This document shows positions 7,284 through 16,330 of a DNA stretch of 38,203 nucleotides, in pieces. Each line of letters opens with the position of its first letter. Within the stretch, counting starts at the first letter, position 1. The DNA is from an uncultured Eubacteriales bacterium (lineage in GTDB: Bacteria; Bacillota; Clostridia; Oscillospirales; Acutalibacteraceae). The DNA is taken from NCBI GenBank assembly GCA_934541115.1, contig CAKTDF010000020.1, positions 1 through 38,203 of the forward strand, in the 5' to 3' direction. The position numbers were made by a program, and so were the translations under genes. The notes beneath the pieces were generated by a model that saw only the letters and a program-made list of their open reading frames with translations, was not told the origin of the DNA and did no database searches.

Positions 7284-9965
7284 TTAGACTTTTTTTGCTG
7301 CGGTTCTCTGGATTGCCTTGACAATTTCAACAAGCGGAATAATGAGAAAAGCAAGACCGAGCGAAATAGCATATGCCTTTGCATCAAGGTGAGCAAAGCC
7401 AAATAATTCGGAAAGAAAGTCGATTTCAACAACCGCAGTTGTGAGCAGAAGAGAAGCACCAGAGGCAAGGTAGAGCGCTGCGTTGTGGCTGCCTCTGAGA
7501 ACCATTGCAACCGCTGAACCGCGTTGTGAACGCATGTTGAATGAATGGAAAATTTCACACATAGACATTGTGAAAAATGCCATCGTCATGCCCTCGCCAC
7601 TGTCGGCAATGTTGCGCCAAACAAGAGCTCCGGTTTCAAGGTATTCGCCAATATAAAACGCGGCGACCGTGAGAACCGTTACTAAGAGTCCCTGATAAAA
7701 GCAGTCAAAGCCCAAGCCTCCGGCAAAAATTCCGTCCGTTGTTTTTCGCGGCTGACGTTTCATAATATCGCTCTCCGGCTTTTCAAGTCCAAGCGCGAGC
7801 GCAGGAAAACAATCGGTAACAAGGTTGATGAAAAGCAGGTGAGGCGCTTTCAGAATTGTAAAATTCATAATTGAAGCGAAGAAAATTGAAAGAACCTCAG
7901 AAAGGTTTGAACCGAGCAAGAACTGAATGGCTTTGCGGATATTGTCATAAATTCTTCTGCCCTCGCCGACGGCCGAAACGATTGTTGCAAAGTTATCGTC
8001 TGCGAGAACCATGTCGGCAACATTTTTGGTTACGTCGGTTCCTGTGATTCCCATGCCTACGCCAATGTCTGCGCTTTTGATTGAGGGGGCGTCATTCACG
8101 CCGTCTCCGGTCATTGCCGTAACGTAGCCGAGGTCGCGCCATGCGGTGACTATGCGTGTTTTGTGTTCCGGCTGAACTCTGGCATAAACACGTACGTTTT
8201 TCACAACCTTTTTGAACTCCTCATCGGAGTAATTGTCTATATCCGCGCCGAGCATTGCCTGGGAGTCGTCTGAAAGAATGCCAAGCTCACGTGCAATTGC
8301 CTTTGCTGTGTTGATGTGGTCTCCGGTAATCATTATCGGGGTAATGCCGGCGTCGCGGCATTCTTCAATTGCTGATTTGACCTCCGGACGTACCGGGTCT
8401 ATCATACCTGTCAGACCGATGAACGTCATTGAGTTTTCGAGCTTTTCGCTTGTATATTCGGCAGGCTCAACGGTATAAGTCTTGTACGCCGCAGCAAAAA
8501 CGCGCAGAGCGCGGTTGCCCATCGCGGTGTTTTCTTCGCTGATTTTTTTGCGCACGGACTCAGTCATTTCAACTGTTTTTCCGTCAATCAAAGCATGTGT
8601 GCATTTTCTGAGTATTTCATCGGGTGCGCCCTTGGTGTACTGAATGTAGCTGCTGCCTGTTTTGTGAACGGTGCTCATCATCTTTCTGCCGGAGTCGAAC
8701 GGAATTTCTCCGACTCGCGGTTCTGTTGCCAGGAGAGCCGCTTTTTCAAGTCCAAGTGTTTTTGCGTAATTTATGAGCGCAATCTCGTCCGGTTCACCGG
8801 TGCCTTTGCCGTCCGGGTCAACCTCTGCGTTTGTGCAAAGCGCCATTGCCGAAGCGAGCTTTTTTTCATCACTTCCAAAGTGATCAACAACGGTCATTAC
8901 ATTTTGAGTGAGGGTTCCGGTTTTGTCTGAGCAGATTATCTGCGTGCAGCCGAGCGTTTCAACCGCAGTCATTTTGCGTATGATCGCGTTTTTCTTTGAC
9001 ATGTTGGTGACGCCGATGGCAAGAACAATCGTCATAACCGCAACAAGACCCTCCGGAATTGCCGCAACGGCAAGAGCGATTGCCGTTATGAAAGACTTGA
9101 GCGCAACGTCGATAAACGGCGGCTTGTCGGCAATCATAAAGAATTTTGTCACGAGGTCAAATGCAAAGATAAATATGCAAACGCCGATAACGAGCTTTGT
9201 GAGTACCTTTGAGAGCTGTTCAAGCTTCAGTTCAAGCGGCGTTTTCCCCTCCTGTGTGAGAGAAATGGCGGAGGCGATTTTGCCCATCTCCGTGTCCATT
9301 CCGGTTGCAACAACAACGGCTTTTCCGCGCCCGTAGGCAACGGTTGAACCCATGTATGCCATATTTTTGCGGTCGCCGAGCGGAACTTCTTTTCCGTCGG
9401 TACCCATGAGTGCGTTCACAAGCTTTGTAACGGGAACAGACTCTCCGGTCAGCGCCGCTTCTTCAATTTTCATGCTGCTGCATTCGATTATGCGGCAGTC
9501 TGCCGGCACAGCGTCGCCTGCGTCAAGCAGAATAACATCTCCAACAACAAGGTCCTCGCTTTTGACGGTGATGATTTTGCCCGCGCGCAGTGTTTTTGTT
9601 GTTGCGGCAGACATCTCCTGGAGAGCTTCAATTGCTTTTTCAGCTTTGCTTTCCTGAATAACGCCCAAAACAGCGTTGACTATAACAACAAAGAGGATAA
9701 TCAAGGTGTCGGTTGGAACCGTTGCTTTTCCTGCCTCAATTGTGTCGGTAATTGCGGAAATTACGGCGGCAACGAGGAGAATAACGATCATAGGGTCTTT
9801 CATTTGGTCAAAAAAGCGTTTTAAGAGGGAATCCTTTTTGGCTTGAACCAATTTGTTTTTTCCGTTCTTTTCAAGTCTTGCGGCGGCTTCCTTTTCGCCG
9901 AGACCGCTTTCTTCGCTTTTTACTTCGCGCAGAACCTCCTGCGCAGTCTTTTGATAGTAGTTCAT
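7284..9965 (-). CDS. P2-type cation-transporting ATPase, probable Mn2+/Ca2+ exporter
   Basis: An 893-residue P-type ATPase of the Ca2+ pump (PMCA/SERCA-like) family. It has an N-terminal cation-ATPase domain, the TGE actuator loop (LTGESVPV), the membrane motif PEGL in AAIPEGLVAVMTI, the phosphorylation site SDKTGTLTQN, the hinge MTGDGVNDAP, and the M6 site NLVTDCFPALALG. The start ATG 9965 follows AAGGAAG; an upstream in-frame extension overlaps leader RNA and was dropped. Sequence alone would say Ca2+ pump, but a yybP-ykoY riboswitch precedes it, and Mn2+-exporting members such as the lactococcal YoaB type sit behind the same RNA. Export of excess Mn2+ (perhaps Ca2+ too) is therefore the better guess. 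Confidence 0.9.
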   Translation of the reverse strand: MNYYQKTAQEVLREVKSEESGLGEKEAAARLEKNGKNKLVQAKKDSLLKRFFDQMKDPMIVILLVAAVISAITDTIEAGKATVPTDTLIILFVVIVNAVLGVIQESKAEKAIEALQEMSAATTKTLRAGKIITVKSEDLVVGDVILLDAGDAVPADCRIIECSSMKIEEAALTGESVPVTKLVNALMGTDGKEVPLGDRKNMAYMGSTVAYGRGKAVVVATGMDTEMGKIASAISLTQEGKTPLELKLEQLSKVLTKLVIGVCIFIFAFDLVTKFFMIADKPPFIDVALKSFITAIALAVAAIPEGLVAVMTIVLAIGVTNMSKKNAIIRKMTAVETLGCTQIICSDKTGTLTQNVMTVVDHFGSDEKKLASAMALCTNAEVDPDGKGTGEPDEIALINYAKTLGLEKAALLATEPRVGEIPFDSGRKMMSTVHKTGSSYIQYTKGAPDEILRKCTHALIDGKTVEMTESVRKKISEENTAMGNRALRVFAAAYKTYTVEPAEYTSEKLENSMTFIGLTGMIDPVRPEVKSAIEECRDAGITPIMITGDHINTAKAIARELGILSDDSQAMLGADIDNYSDEEFKKVVKNVRVYARVQPEHKTRIVTAWRDLGYVTAMTGDGVNDAPSIKSADIGVGMGITGTDVTKNVADMVLADDNFATIVSAVGEGRRIYDNIRKAIQFLLGSNLSEVLSIFFASIMNFTILKAPHLLFINLVTDCFPALALGLEKPESDIMKRQPRKTTDGIFAGGLGFDCFYQGLLVTVLTVAAFYIGEYLETGALVWRNIADSGEGMTMAFFTMSMCEIFHSFNMRSQRGSAVAMVLRGSHNAALYLASGASLLLTTAVVEIDFLSELFGFAHLDAKAYAISLGLAFLIIPLVEIVKAIQRTAAKKV

Positions 9966-9990
9966 TGCTTTCTTCCTTTCGTGAATAATA

Positions 9991-10071
9991 TACAAAAGAC
10001 CCTTAGCAGAACATATGACTGACGCGCCGCCAAAAGCGGCATGTGCGGACATCTGCTCTGTTAAAGGTCTT
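9991..10071 (-). terminator. Candidate expression-platform terminator of the yybP-ykoY riboswitch
   Basis: Reading the - strand, AAGACCUUUA (from 10071) can pair with UAAGGGUCUU (to about 9995), with GCAGA/UCUGC extending the helix, followed by UUUUGUAU. The 5' arm is the conserved 3' strand of the aptamer, so terminator and aptamer are mutually exclusive, which predicts an ON switch with Mn2+. The U-run is short. Confidence 0.55.
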
Positions 10072-10167
10072 GCTATCGGAATACGACCTGCAAACCAGTC
10101 CCTCCAAACCGAGGAACGTGATGATGATTTGCAGCAATGAGCTACTCCCCTTTAAGTAGGTTTTTGC
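10061..10167 (-). promoter_or_regulatory. yybP-ykoY (Mn2+) riboswitch aptamer
   Basis: On the - strand the leader carries both hallmarks of this class: UUAAAGGGGAGUAGC near the 5' end (about 10154-10141) and GCAAGACCUUUA at the 3' end (10072-10061). Between them are complementary segments such as GCAAAUC/GGUUUGC for the long arm. It begins almost exactly at the predicted transcription start and ends about 95 bases before the ATPase start. In known examples Mn2+ bridges the two conserved loops and turns expression of Mn2+ exporters on. Identification rests on motif recognition, not a covariance-model search. Confidence 0.88.
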
Positions 10168-10173
10168 ATCTGC

Positions 10174-10202
10174 ATATTAACATAATCAGGAAAAAAAGTC
10201 AA
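10174..10202 (-). promoter_or_regulatory. Sigma-A-type promoter of the riboswitch-ATPase unit
   Basis: On the - strand TTGACT (10202-10197), a 17-bp spacer and TAATAT (10179-10174). The expected start near 10167 coincides with the 5' end of the yybP-ykoY aptamer. Confidence 0.8.
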
Positions 10203-10413
10203 GCTGTATTTGAAAATGTTTTTTTCCAAAAACCGCCAAGTTCTGTCATTATTTAGTACATTGTACTTTTTTATGCCGTCTCTACAGAGAAAAACTGCAT
10301 TAATTACTGCGTTTTTCCGCTTTCAATTGAACTTGTTTTTGCGCAACAACACTCCGAATGTTCTTTTAGAGTGTAAGCAAGCATTTAATACAGCAATCGG
10401 GTATAGGATAGAC
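10203..10413. other. Intergenic stretch with short hairpins, no gene seen
   Basis: No convincing coding sequence. Two small hairpins followed by T-runs can be drawn: AGTAC-ATT-GTACT then TTTTT near 10256-10272, and AAAAACTGCA/TGCGTTTTT near 10291-10316. Both are short and in very AT-rich sequence and may be chance or remnants of terminators. Confidence 0.4.
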
Positions 10414-10449
10414 AAAAAAGCTGCCCGGTCAAAAGACGGGACAGCTTTT
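10414..10449 (-). terminator. Terminator of the mgtE-ABC-Nudix operon
   Basis: On the - strand AAAGCTGTCCCG pairs with CGGGCAGCTTTT (one bulge/mismatch) around a TCTTTTGAC loop and runs into TTTTT. It starts a few bases after the stop of the Nudix gene. Confidence 0.85.
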
Positions 10450-10453
10450 CGGT

Positions 10454-11077
10454 TCAGTCAAAAAGAGTCGTCCAGTTTTTCGCATCATTTGCCTCAAAGC
10501 AAAGGAAAAGCTGCTCTTTCGTGACTTTTTCTGTTGCAAGATTTTCGGGTAGTTCGTCTTTTGAAAAGAAAGCCGTTCCCGTGGTTTCAAGGTTTTCTTT
10601 AAAGCTGCCGCCGAGGAGTGAGCAGAGAACAAATACTTTAACAACGCCGTAAGCATAGGGCGTGGGATTGTGGCGGTTCCTGTCTTGAACTGCTATGAGG
10701 AGTTTTGGCTCAACATCAAGCCCTGCTTCCTCTTTTGTCTCTTTAACGGTGTTTTCGGCAACGGAGCGGTCAAAGTCGCACCAGCCGCCGGGCAGCGACC
10801 ACTTTCCGTTACTTTCGTGAACAAGAAGGAGCTTGCCGTCCTTGAAAACGGCAGCTCTTGTGTCAACCTTTGGCGTCTGATAGCCTGTTTCTCCGCAGAA
10901 AAGCTCTCTGACCTTTTCAATCGGCAAATCGGTTTTAAACGCCATCATCTCGGCTGATATTTCTCTCAGACGTTCATATCTTTCAAGGTCAAATTTATCC
11001 TTTCCGTAGGTAAGACCCGCTTGGGCAAGGGACTGAATTTCCATTGCCCATTTTGTGAGCATATCTCTGTCTTTCAT
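10454..11077 (-). CDS. Nudix hydrolase with N-terminal Nudix_N-type domain
   Basis: A 207-residue protein of the YjhB/ADP-ribose pyrophosphatase-like group. The first 60 residues form the helical N-terminal domain of this group (MLTKWAMEIQSLAQAGL...). The Nudix box is in WSLPGGWCDFDRSVAENTVK and continues KETKEEAGLDV: the catalytic EE pair is present, while the usual first E of Gx5E is R and the R of REUxEE is K, both conservative shifts for the box. Start ATG 11077 was chosen because GAGGAGGG sits 6 bases upstream; the ATG at 11092 has none. The gene lies 14 bp after the ABC gene and ends the operon. Substrate (nucleoside diphosphate derivative) not deducible. Confidence 0.88.
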   Translation of the reverse strand: MKDRDMLTKWAMEIQSLAQAGLTYGKDKFDLERYERLREISAEMMAFKTDLPIEKVRELFCGETGYQTPKVDTRAAVFKDGKLLLVHESNGKWSLPGGWCDFDRSVAENTVKETKEEAGLDVEPKLLIAVQDRNRHNPTPYAYGVVKVFVLCSLLGGSFKENLETTGTAFFSKDELPENLATEKVTKEQLFLCFEANDAKNWTTLFD

Positions 11078-11091
11078 AATAGCCCTCCTCA

Positions 11092-13149
11092 TTACGTCAT
11101 TTCAAATGCACCTGTGTAAAGCTGATAGTACTTCTTTCCAAGAGCGATAAGCTCATTGTGGTCACCGCTTTCAATGATTTCTCCGTTTTCAAGAACAATG
11201 ATATTTTCTGAGTTACGGACGGTTGAAAGCCTGTGGGCAATGACCAAAACGGTTTTGTCCGCCATGAGCTGATCCATGCCCTTTTCAATGAGGCGTTCGG
11301 TTCTGGTATCGATCGAGCTTGTTGCTTCGTCAAGAACAAGCAGCGGTCTGCCGGCGATTGCGGCTCTCGCAATGTTGATGAGCTGCGCCTGACCCATACT
11401 GATATTTACGCCGTCGGCGCTCAATTGAGTATCATAGCCGTCCGGCAGTTTTTCAATGAAAGAATGGGCGTTTGCGAGCTTTGCGGCGGCAATGACCTCT
11501 TCATCGGTTGCGTCAAGGCGACCGTAAAGTATATTATCTTTTATAGTTCCGGCGAACAGCCTTGAATCCTGGAGAACGAATGCCATTGAAGAACGCAGAG
11601 AGGATTTTTTGATGTTCTTAATGGGTATTCCGTCAATGGTTATTTCGCCGCTGTCAACCTCATAAAAGCGATTGATGAGGTTGGTAATCGTTGTTTTTCC
11701 TGCTCCCGTTGAGCCAACAAAGGCAAGCTTTTCGCCGCTGTTAGCGTGGGCAGAAACATTTTTGAGAACGGGCTCGTCTTCAACATAGGAGAAAGTGATG
11801 TCCTTAATATCGATGTCGCAATTGACAGGAACATATTCGATGTCGTGAGAATCGGTGGGAACGACCCAGTACGGATCGCCGTCTTTATTCTCCGTAACAT
11901 TGCCCATGTAATCCTTAACCGCTTTAACGAGTGTAACCTTGCCTTCATCGGTTTCAACGTCGGTGTCAAGGACCTCAAAAATTCTTTCCGCACCGGCGAG
12001 CGCTGCAACAAATGAATTGTAGCTGCTTGCAATTGAGGCGATGGGGGAGCCGTAGCTTTTTGCAAAGCTGAGATAAACAATGAGCCTTGCTGCGTCCATC
12101 TGACCGACAATTACAAGCCATGCGCCGAATGAAACCGCAATTGCGTAGTTAATGCGCATGATCATTGAAATGAGCGGGCTCATCAATCCGCCGATGATGT
12201 TGGATTTTACGCCGGTTCTTCTCAGATCCTCGTTGAGTTCTCTGAATTGTTTTTTGCTGCGTTCTTCATAGCAGAAAATTTTGACCGCCTTGATGCCTCT
12301 GACGTATTCTTCAACATAGCCGTTGCACTTTGCGGTTGCCTCCTGTGCTTTTTTGAAGAGGGGAGCACACTTTGAGGTTATTACCATTACGACCAAAACC
12401 ATCAGCACAATTGCAAAGGTAATGGTGAGCGTAATTTTCCAGCTGTATGCTATCATAATGGTGATCGTCATAACAGCAGTTATGGTTGAAGAAATAATAC
12501 TCGGAAAATCGCTGCTGACAAGGTCGCTGATTCTTGAAACGTCACTGATAAAGTGACTCATGATCTCGCCGGTTTTGCGCTTGTCAAAATAGCTGACCGG
12601 CAGATGCTGAAGATGATTGAAAAGGTCGCGCCGCAGGTCGGCAACAATTCTGAGCGAAACCGAAAGAAGGATTCTTGTATAAAGAAAACTGAATGCTGCC
12701 GCAAACAGACATGCCACGCTCATGACCACTATCCACATAATGATTCCGGACATGGCATTCTCTGCCGAGGTTTCCCGTCCTTTGACAACATTTTCAAGAA
12801 TTTTGTATATAGGCTCCATTGCAAGTGTTGGAACAACACTTATTACTGCCGTGAGAACCACCAGCAGAGCCACCGCTATCATCCAGCCTTTTTTTCTTGT
12901 CAGATATTTTAGCAGGCGCTTTGCCGCCTTTTTTGTATCTTTTGGTTTTTTCTTCGCTCTTTCGGCTTTTTCTTCTTCTGTGAGTTCCGGCTTTTTTGAT
13001 TTGGACTTTTTCTTTTTGCTTTTTTTATCTGTCGGCGTATCTTCTGCGGGCGTTGCCGCAGCTTCTGTTTCCGACACTTCTTTTATTTCTTCGCTTTCGG
13101 GAGCGGTGGTTTTATTTTCTTCTTCTGTGAGCTTTGTGTTTTTACTCAT
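11092..13149 (-). CDS. Heterodimeric ABC exporter, subunit with canonical ATPase residues
   Basis: A 685-residue type IV exporter half: a long charged N-terminal tail rich in E and K (residues 1-85), six membrane helices (about 90-380), then the NBD. Walker A GSTGAGKTT, Walker B LLVLDEATSSID with the catalytic Glu, and H-loop IAHRLSTV are canonical, but the signature is ISMGQAQ instead of LSGGQ. The partner gene upstream has the opposite pattern, as expected for asymmetric pairs such as BmrC/BmrD or TM287/288. The start overlaps the partner's stop by 4 bp. A non-canonical insert between TM domain and NBD (about 410-450, NVTENKDGDPYWVVP) is seen. Likely multidrug or lipid export; substrate unknown. 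Confidence 0.92.
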   Translation of the reverse strand: MSKNTKLTEEENKTTAPESEEIKEVSETEAAATPAEDTPTDKKSKKKKSKSKKPELTEEEKAERAKKKPKDTKKAAKRLLKYLTRKKGWMIAVALLVVLTAVISVVPTLAMEPIYKILENVVKGRETSAENAMSGIIMWIVVMSVACLFAAAFSFLYTRILLSVSLRIVADLRRDLFNHLQHLPVSYFDKRKTGEIMSHFISDVSRISDLVSSDFPSIISSTITAVMTITIMIAYSWKITLTITFAIVLMVLVVMVITSKCAPLFKKAQEATAKCNGYVEEYVRGIKAVKIFCYEERSKKQFRELNEDLRRTGVKSNIIGGLMSPLISMIMRINYAIAVSFGAWLVIVGQMDAARLIVYLSFAKSYGSPIASIASSYNSFVAALAGAERIFEVLDTDVETDEGKVTLVKAVKDYMGNVTENKDGDPYWVVPTDSHDIEYVPVNCDIDIKDITFSYVEDEPVLKNVSAHANSGEKLAFVGSTGAGKTTITNLINRFYEVDSGEITIDGIPIKNIKKSSLRSSMAFVLQDSRLFAGTIKDNILYGRLDATDEEVIAAAKLANAHSFIEKLPDGYDTQLSADGVNISMGQAQLINIARAAIAGRPLLVLDEATSSIDTRTERLIEKGMDQLMADKTVLVIAHRLSTVRNSENIIVLENGEIIESGDHNELIALGKKYYQLYTGAFEMT

Positions 13150-14915
13150 TGCGCCAACACTCCTTCCTGCTGAGATACAAAGATTTCGTTATAGACCTCG
13201 TTATTTTTGACGAGCTCATCGTGAGTTCCGATGCCGCAGATCCTGCCGTTTTCAAGAACGATGATTCTGTCCGCATTCATGATTGAGGTGATACGCTGAG
13301 CTATTATCAGCTTGGTAACATGTTTCAGCTTTTCACTTTTCATCGCTTCGCGTATCTTAGCGTCCGTTGCGGTGTCAACAGCGCTGGTTGAATCGTCAAG
13401 AATGAGAATTTTCGGCTTTTTGAGCAACGCTCTTGCAATGCATATACGCTGTCTCTGACCGCCGGAAACGGTGCCTCCGCCCTGACCGACTTCGGTATCA
13501 TATCCTTTTTCCTTTTCAAGTATAAAATCATGAGCCTGAGCGGCTTTTGCAGCCTCTATAACTTCTTCGTCGCTTGCGTCAAGGTCGCCCCAAAGAATGT
13601 TATCCTTGATCGTTCCGGAAAAGAGGAAGTGCTGCTGCGGAACGATTGAAACCGCACCGCGCAGGTTGTGGAATTTATAGTCTTTTACATTATGCCCGCC
13701 GACTGTAACTTCGCCGCCGGTCACGTCATAGAGGCGGGGAATGAGCTGAACGAGCGTTGACTTTGCAGAACCCGTTGAGCCGATTATGCCGACCGTTTCT
13801 CCGCTTTCAATTTTGAGGTCAATTCCGTCAAGTACGTTTTTGACTGCTTCTTTTTCATACTTGAATGACACATTTTTGAATTCAATGCTGCCGTCTTCAA
13901 CGGTGAGGTTTTCGTCTGCGTCATCGTCTGTGACCGACGGAACCTGATTGAAGACCTCGCCGAGTCTTTCAACAGAGGCTTTTGCTGTTGCCATTGTGAG
14001 AAAGACCATAAGAATTGTCATCAGAGAGCTGAGAATCTGAGAAATATAGGTTGAAAACGTTGTGAGCTTGCCGACCGTGAAACCGTTTGCAACACCGGCG
14101 AATGTTTCGTTTATAATGATTTTACTGCCGGAGAAGAGTACGCCTGTTATGCAGCCGTAAAGCACAAGCATGATGAGCGGAGAAACGTAGAGAATGATTT
14201 TTTGAGCCTTGATACTGATGTTTACAAGCTCGTTGTTTATGATGTTGAATTTTTCTTTTTCATAATCTTCACGAACAAAGGATTTAACAACTTTGATTCC
14301 GTTGATATTCGTTCTGAGCGTTCCGTTAAACTTGTCGGTAACTTTCAAAAGCTTTCTGAACATCGGAACGGCAACAACGCCCATAATCGTCAGAAGGATA
14401 ATGATAGACGGAATGCTTATAATGAAGATTTTTGAAAGGTCGCGGCTGATTTGGAGCGAATATACAAGCGAGAGAACAAGCAGAATGGGACCTCTGACAA
14501 AGGTGACTATAACATTGCTGAAAACGCTTGAAATTCTTGAGGTATCGCTTGTCATTCTCGTGATGAGAGAGGATACCTTGAGCTTGTCAATATTCTCAAA
14601 GGAGAGATCCTGGATTTTGTTGAACAGTGCAGAGCGCATGTTGGCAGAAAAGCCCATGCTTGCGATCGCCGCGCATCTTGAGGTGAAATATCCGACAACG
14701 AGGGTGAGAAAGCACAGCCCAAGCATGGCAAAAACCTTTTTGATCAGCAGCGGATACTGAATGCTTGCAGACTTGTCCGGATCAATGAGGTCAATAACCT
14801 GACCCATTATTTTGGGAATCTGGAGATCAATAACAACGTCCAGAAGAACCATAACCGGGGTCAGCAGAGTCAGAATGCGATACCCCTTGATGAACGACAG
14901 GAATCTTTTAAACAA
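13146..14915 (-). CDS. Heterodimeric ABC exporter, subunit with degenerate ATPase site
   Basis: A 589-residue exporter half with six membrane helices (about 15-310) and one NBD. Walker A reads GSTGSAKST (A replaces the last G), Walker B is LILDDSTSAVD with Asp in place of the catalytic Glu, and the H-loop is IAQRI with Gln for His; the signature VSGGQRQR is canonical. So its own ATP site is degenerate while it supplies the good signature to the partner's site. Start is TTG 14915: AAAGGAGG lies 9 bases upstream and no ATG fits. It follows mgtE by 16 bp and overlaps the next gene by 4 bp, so mgtE and the exporter are co-transcribed. Confidence 0.92.
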   Translation of the reverse strand: MFKRFLSFIKGYRILTLLTPVMVLLDVVIDLQIPKIMGQVIDLIDPDKSASIQYPLLIKKVFAMLGLCFLTLVVGYFTSRCAAIASMGFSANMRSALFNKIQDLSFENIDKLKVSSLITRMTSDTSRISSVFSNVIVTFVRGPILLVLSLVYSLQISRDLSKIFIISIPSIIILLTIMGVVAVPMFRKLLKVTDKFNGTLRTNINGIKVVKSFVREDYEKEKFNIINNELVNISIKAQKIILYVSPLIMLVLYGCITGVLFSGSKIIINETFAGVANGFTVGKLTTFSTYISQILSSLMTILMVFLTMATAKASVERLGEVFNQVPSVTDDDADENLTVEDGSIEFKNVSFKYEKEAVKNVLDGIDLKIESGETVGIIGSTGSAKSTLVQLIPRLYDVTGGEVTVGGHNVKDYKFHNLRGAVSIVPQQHFLFSGTIKDNILWGDLDASDEEVIEAAKAAQAHDFILEKEKGYDTEVGQGGGTVSGGQRQRICIARALLKKPKILILDDSTSAVDTATDAKIREAMKSEKLKHVTKLIIAQRITSIMNADRIIVLENGRICGIGTHDELVKNNEVYNEIFVSQQEGVLAQ

Positions 14916-14931
14916 AGCGGAAATCCTCCTT

Positions 14932-16308
14932 TTATTGTCCTTTTGTGATAAACGCCGTGGTCAGCGCAAAATAGATGAGCAGCGAAACTGCGTCGACGAC
15001 CGTGCTCATAACGGGTCCGGTCATGAGCGCCGGGTCAAGCTTTAATAGCTTTGCAATCATCGGCAATGTGCAGCCCATCATTTTTGCAACAATGACAACG
15101 CACATAAGCGACAGGCAGACAACGAGAATAACGCTGTTGCCCGTGTCGCCGCCCGTGACGGCTCTGACAATGAGCATACGCGCCCAGTTGGCAAGGGCAA
15201 GCACCGCGCCGCAGATTACGGAAACGCGGATCTCTTTCCACAGTACGCGGAAATAATCCTTGATTTTGATTTCGCCGAGGGCGAGACCGCGGATAATGAG
15301 GGTAGAAGCCTGCGAGCCGGAGTTTCCTCCCGTGCCCATCAGCATTGGTATGCAGGCTGTGAGACCCGCAACAGCGGCAAGCTGGTTTTCAAATCCCTCT
15401 ATTATCTGACCGGTAAAGGTTGAAGAAATCATAAGGATCAGCAGCCAAGGCATACGGTTCTTTGCGAGGGTGAGAACATTGGTTTTGAGGTATTCGTCCT
15501 CCGACGGGCGCAGAGAAGCCATTTTTTCAAAGTCCTCTGTTGCCTCGTCGTCGATGATGTCAACGATATCGTCGATGGTGATTATGCCGACAAGGCGTTT
15601 TTCCTTGTCAACAACGGGTACGCTCAAAAGGTCGTATTTTTTTGCAAGGGCGGCAACTTCCTCCTGGTCGTCAAGAGTTGTGACGAAAATGAGCTGTTCG
15701 TCGTCTGTCATGATTTCTGTCAGGAGAACGTCCTCGTCGTTGAGAATAAGGCGCCGCAGGGGAATGGTACCCACAAGATGACGTTTGTCGTCGATAACAT
15801 AGCAGGTGTATATTGTCTCCTTGTCAACGCCTGTTCTGCGAATGTTCTTTATAGCTTCGCCGACTGTGAGCCGGTCATGCAGCTCAACCATTTCAATGGT
15901 CATAACGCTGCCGGCTGAATTGTCCGGGTATTCAAGCAGGCGGTTGATGATCTCGCGCGTTTCCTTGTCGGTGTGTTCAAGGATACGCTTGACCATTGAC
16001 GCGGGAACCTCTTCAAGCAAATCTACCGCGTCGTCAACAAAAAGCTCGTCCATGAGCCGCTCGATTTCACGGTCGGTAAAAAGTGCGATTATTTCTGCCT
16101 GTTTGTCGGTGTCAAGATATGCAAAAACATCGGCAGAGCTGTCTTTCGGAAGAATTCTGAAAACCGTGACGCAGGTTTGCGGTTCATCAATGCTCATTAT
16201 GAATTCCGCAATGTCGGGGTACGCCATGTCAACAAGCTCGTCCCTTAGCGTTTTATACTGATGGTTCTCAACGAGAGAGCGAAGGTTTTCAAAAACGGAT
16301 TCGTCCAT
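14932..16308 (-). CDS. mgtE: Magnesium transporter MgtE
   Basis: A 458-residue protein with the full MgtE architecture: N-terminal superhelical domain (about 1-130, with the repeated acidic motifs such as VDDAVDLLEEVP), two CBS domains (about 135-255, VGTIPLRRLIL and VGIITIDDIVDIIDD), a connecting plug helix, and a five-helix membrane domain (about 285-458). The pore motifs GTGGNSGSQAST and LDPALMTGPVMSTVVD are intact, so it should be a working Mg2+ channel/transporter gated by cytoplasmic Mg2+. It is the first gene of a four-gene operon. A 177-base structured leader, unlike the M-box I know, precedes it. Confidence 0.95.
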   Translation of the reverse strand: MDESVFENLRSLVENHQYKTLRDELVDMAYPDIAEFIMSIDEPQTCVTVFRILPKDSSADVFAYLDTDKQAEIIALFTDREIERLMDELFVDDAVDLLEEVPASMVKRILEHTDKETREIINRLLEYPDNSAGSVMTIEMVELHDRLTVGEAIKNIRRTGVDKETIYTCYVIDDKRHLVGTIPLRRLILNDEDVLLTEIMTDDEQLIFVTTLDDQEEVAALAKKYDLLSVPVVDKEKRLVGIITIDDIVDIIDDEATEDFEKMASLRPSEDEYLKTNVLTLAKNRMPWLLILMISSTFTGQIIEGFENQLAAVAGLTACIPMLMGTGGNSGSQASTLIIRGLALGEIKIKDYFRVLWKEIRVSVICGAVLALANWARMLIVRAVTGGDTGNSVILVVCLSLMCVVIVAKMMGCTLPMIAKLLKLDPALMTGPVMSTVVDAVSLLIYFALTTAFITKGQ

Positions 16309-16330
16309 GGAATCACCATCTTTCTTTTAT

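Noticed and set aside
10203..10413. Small RNA in the gap between the Nudix gene and the ATPase promoter
   Set aside because: The two small hairpins lack a promoter and are in low-complexity AT-rich sequence.
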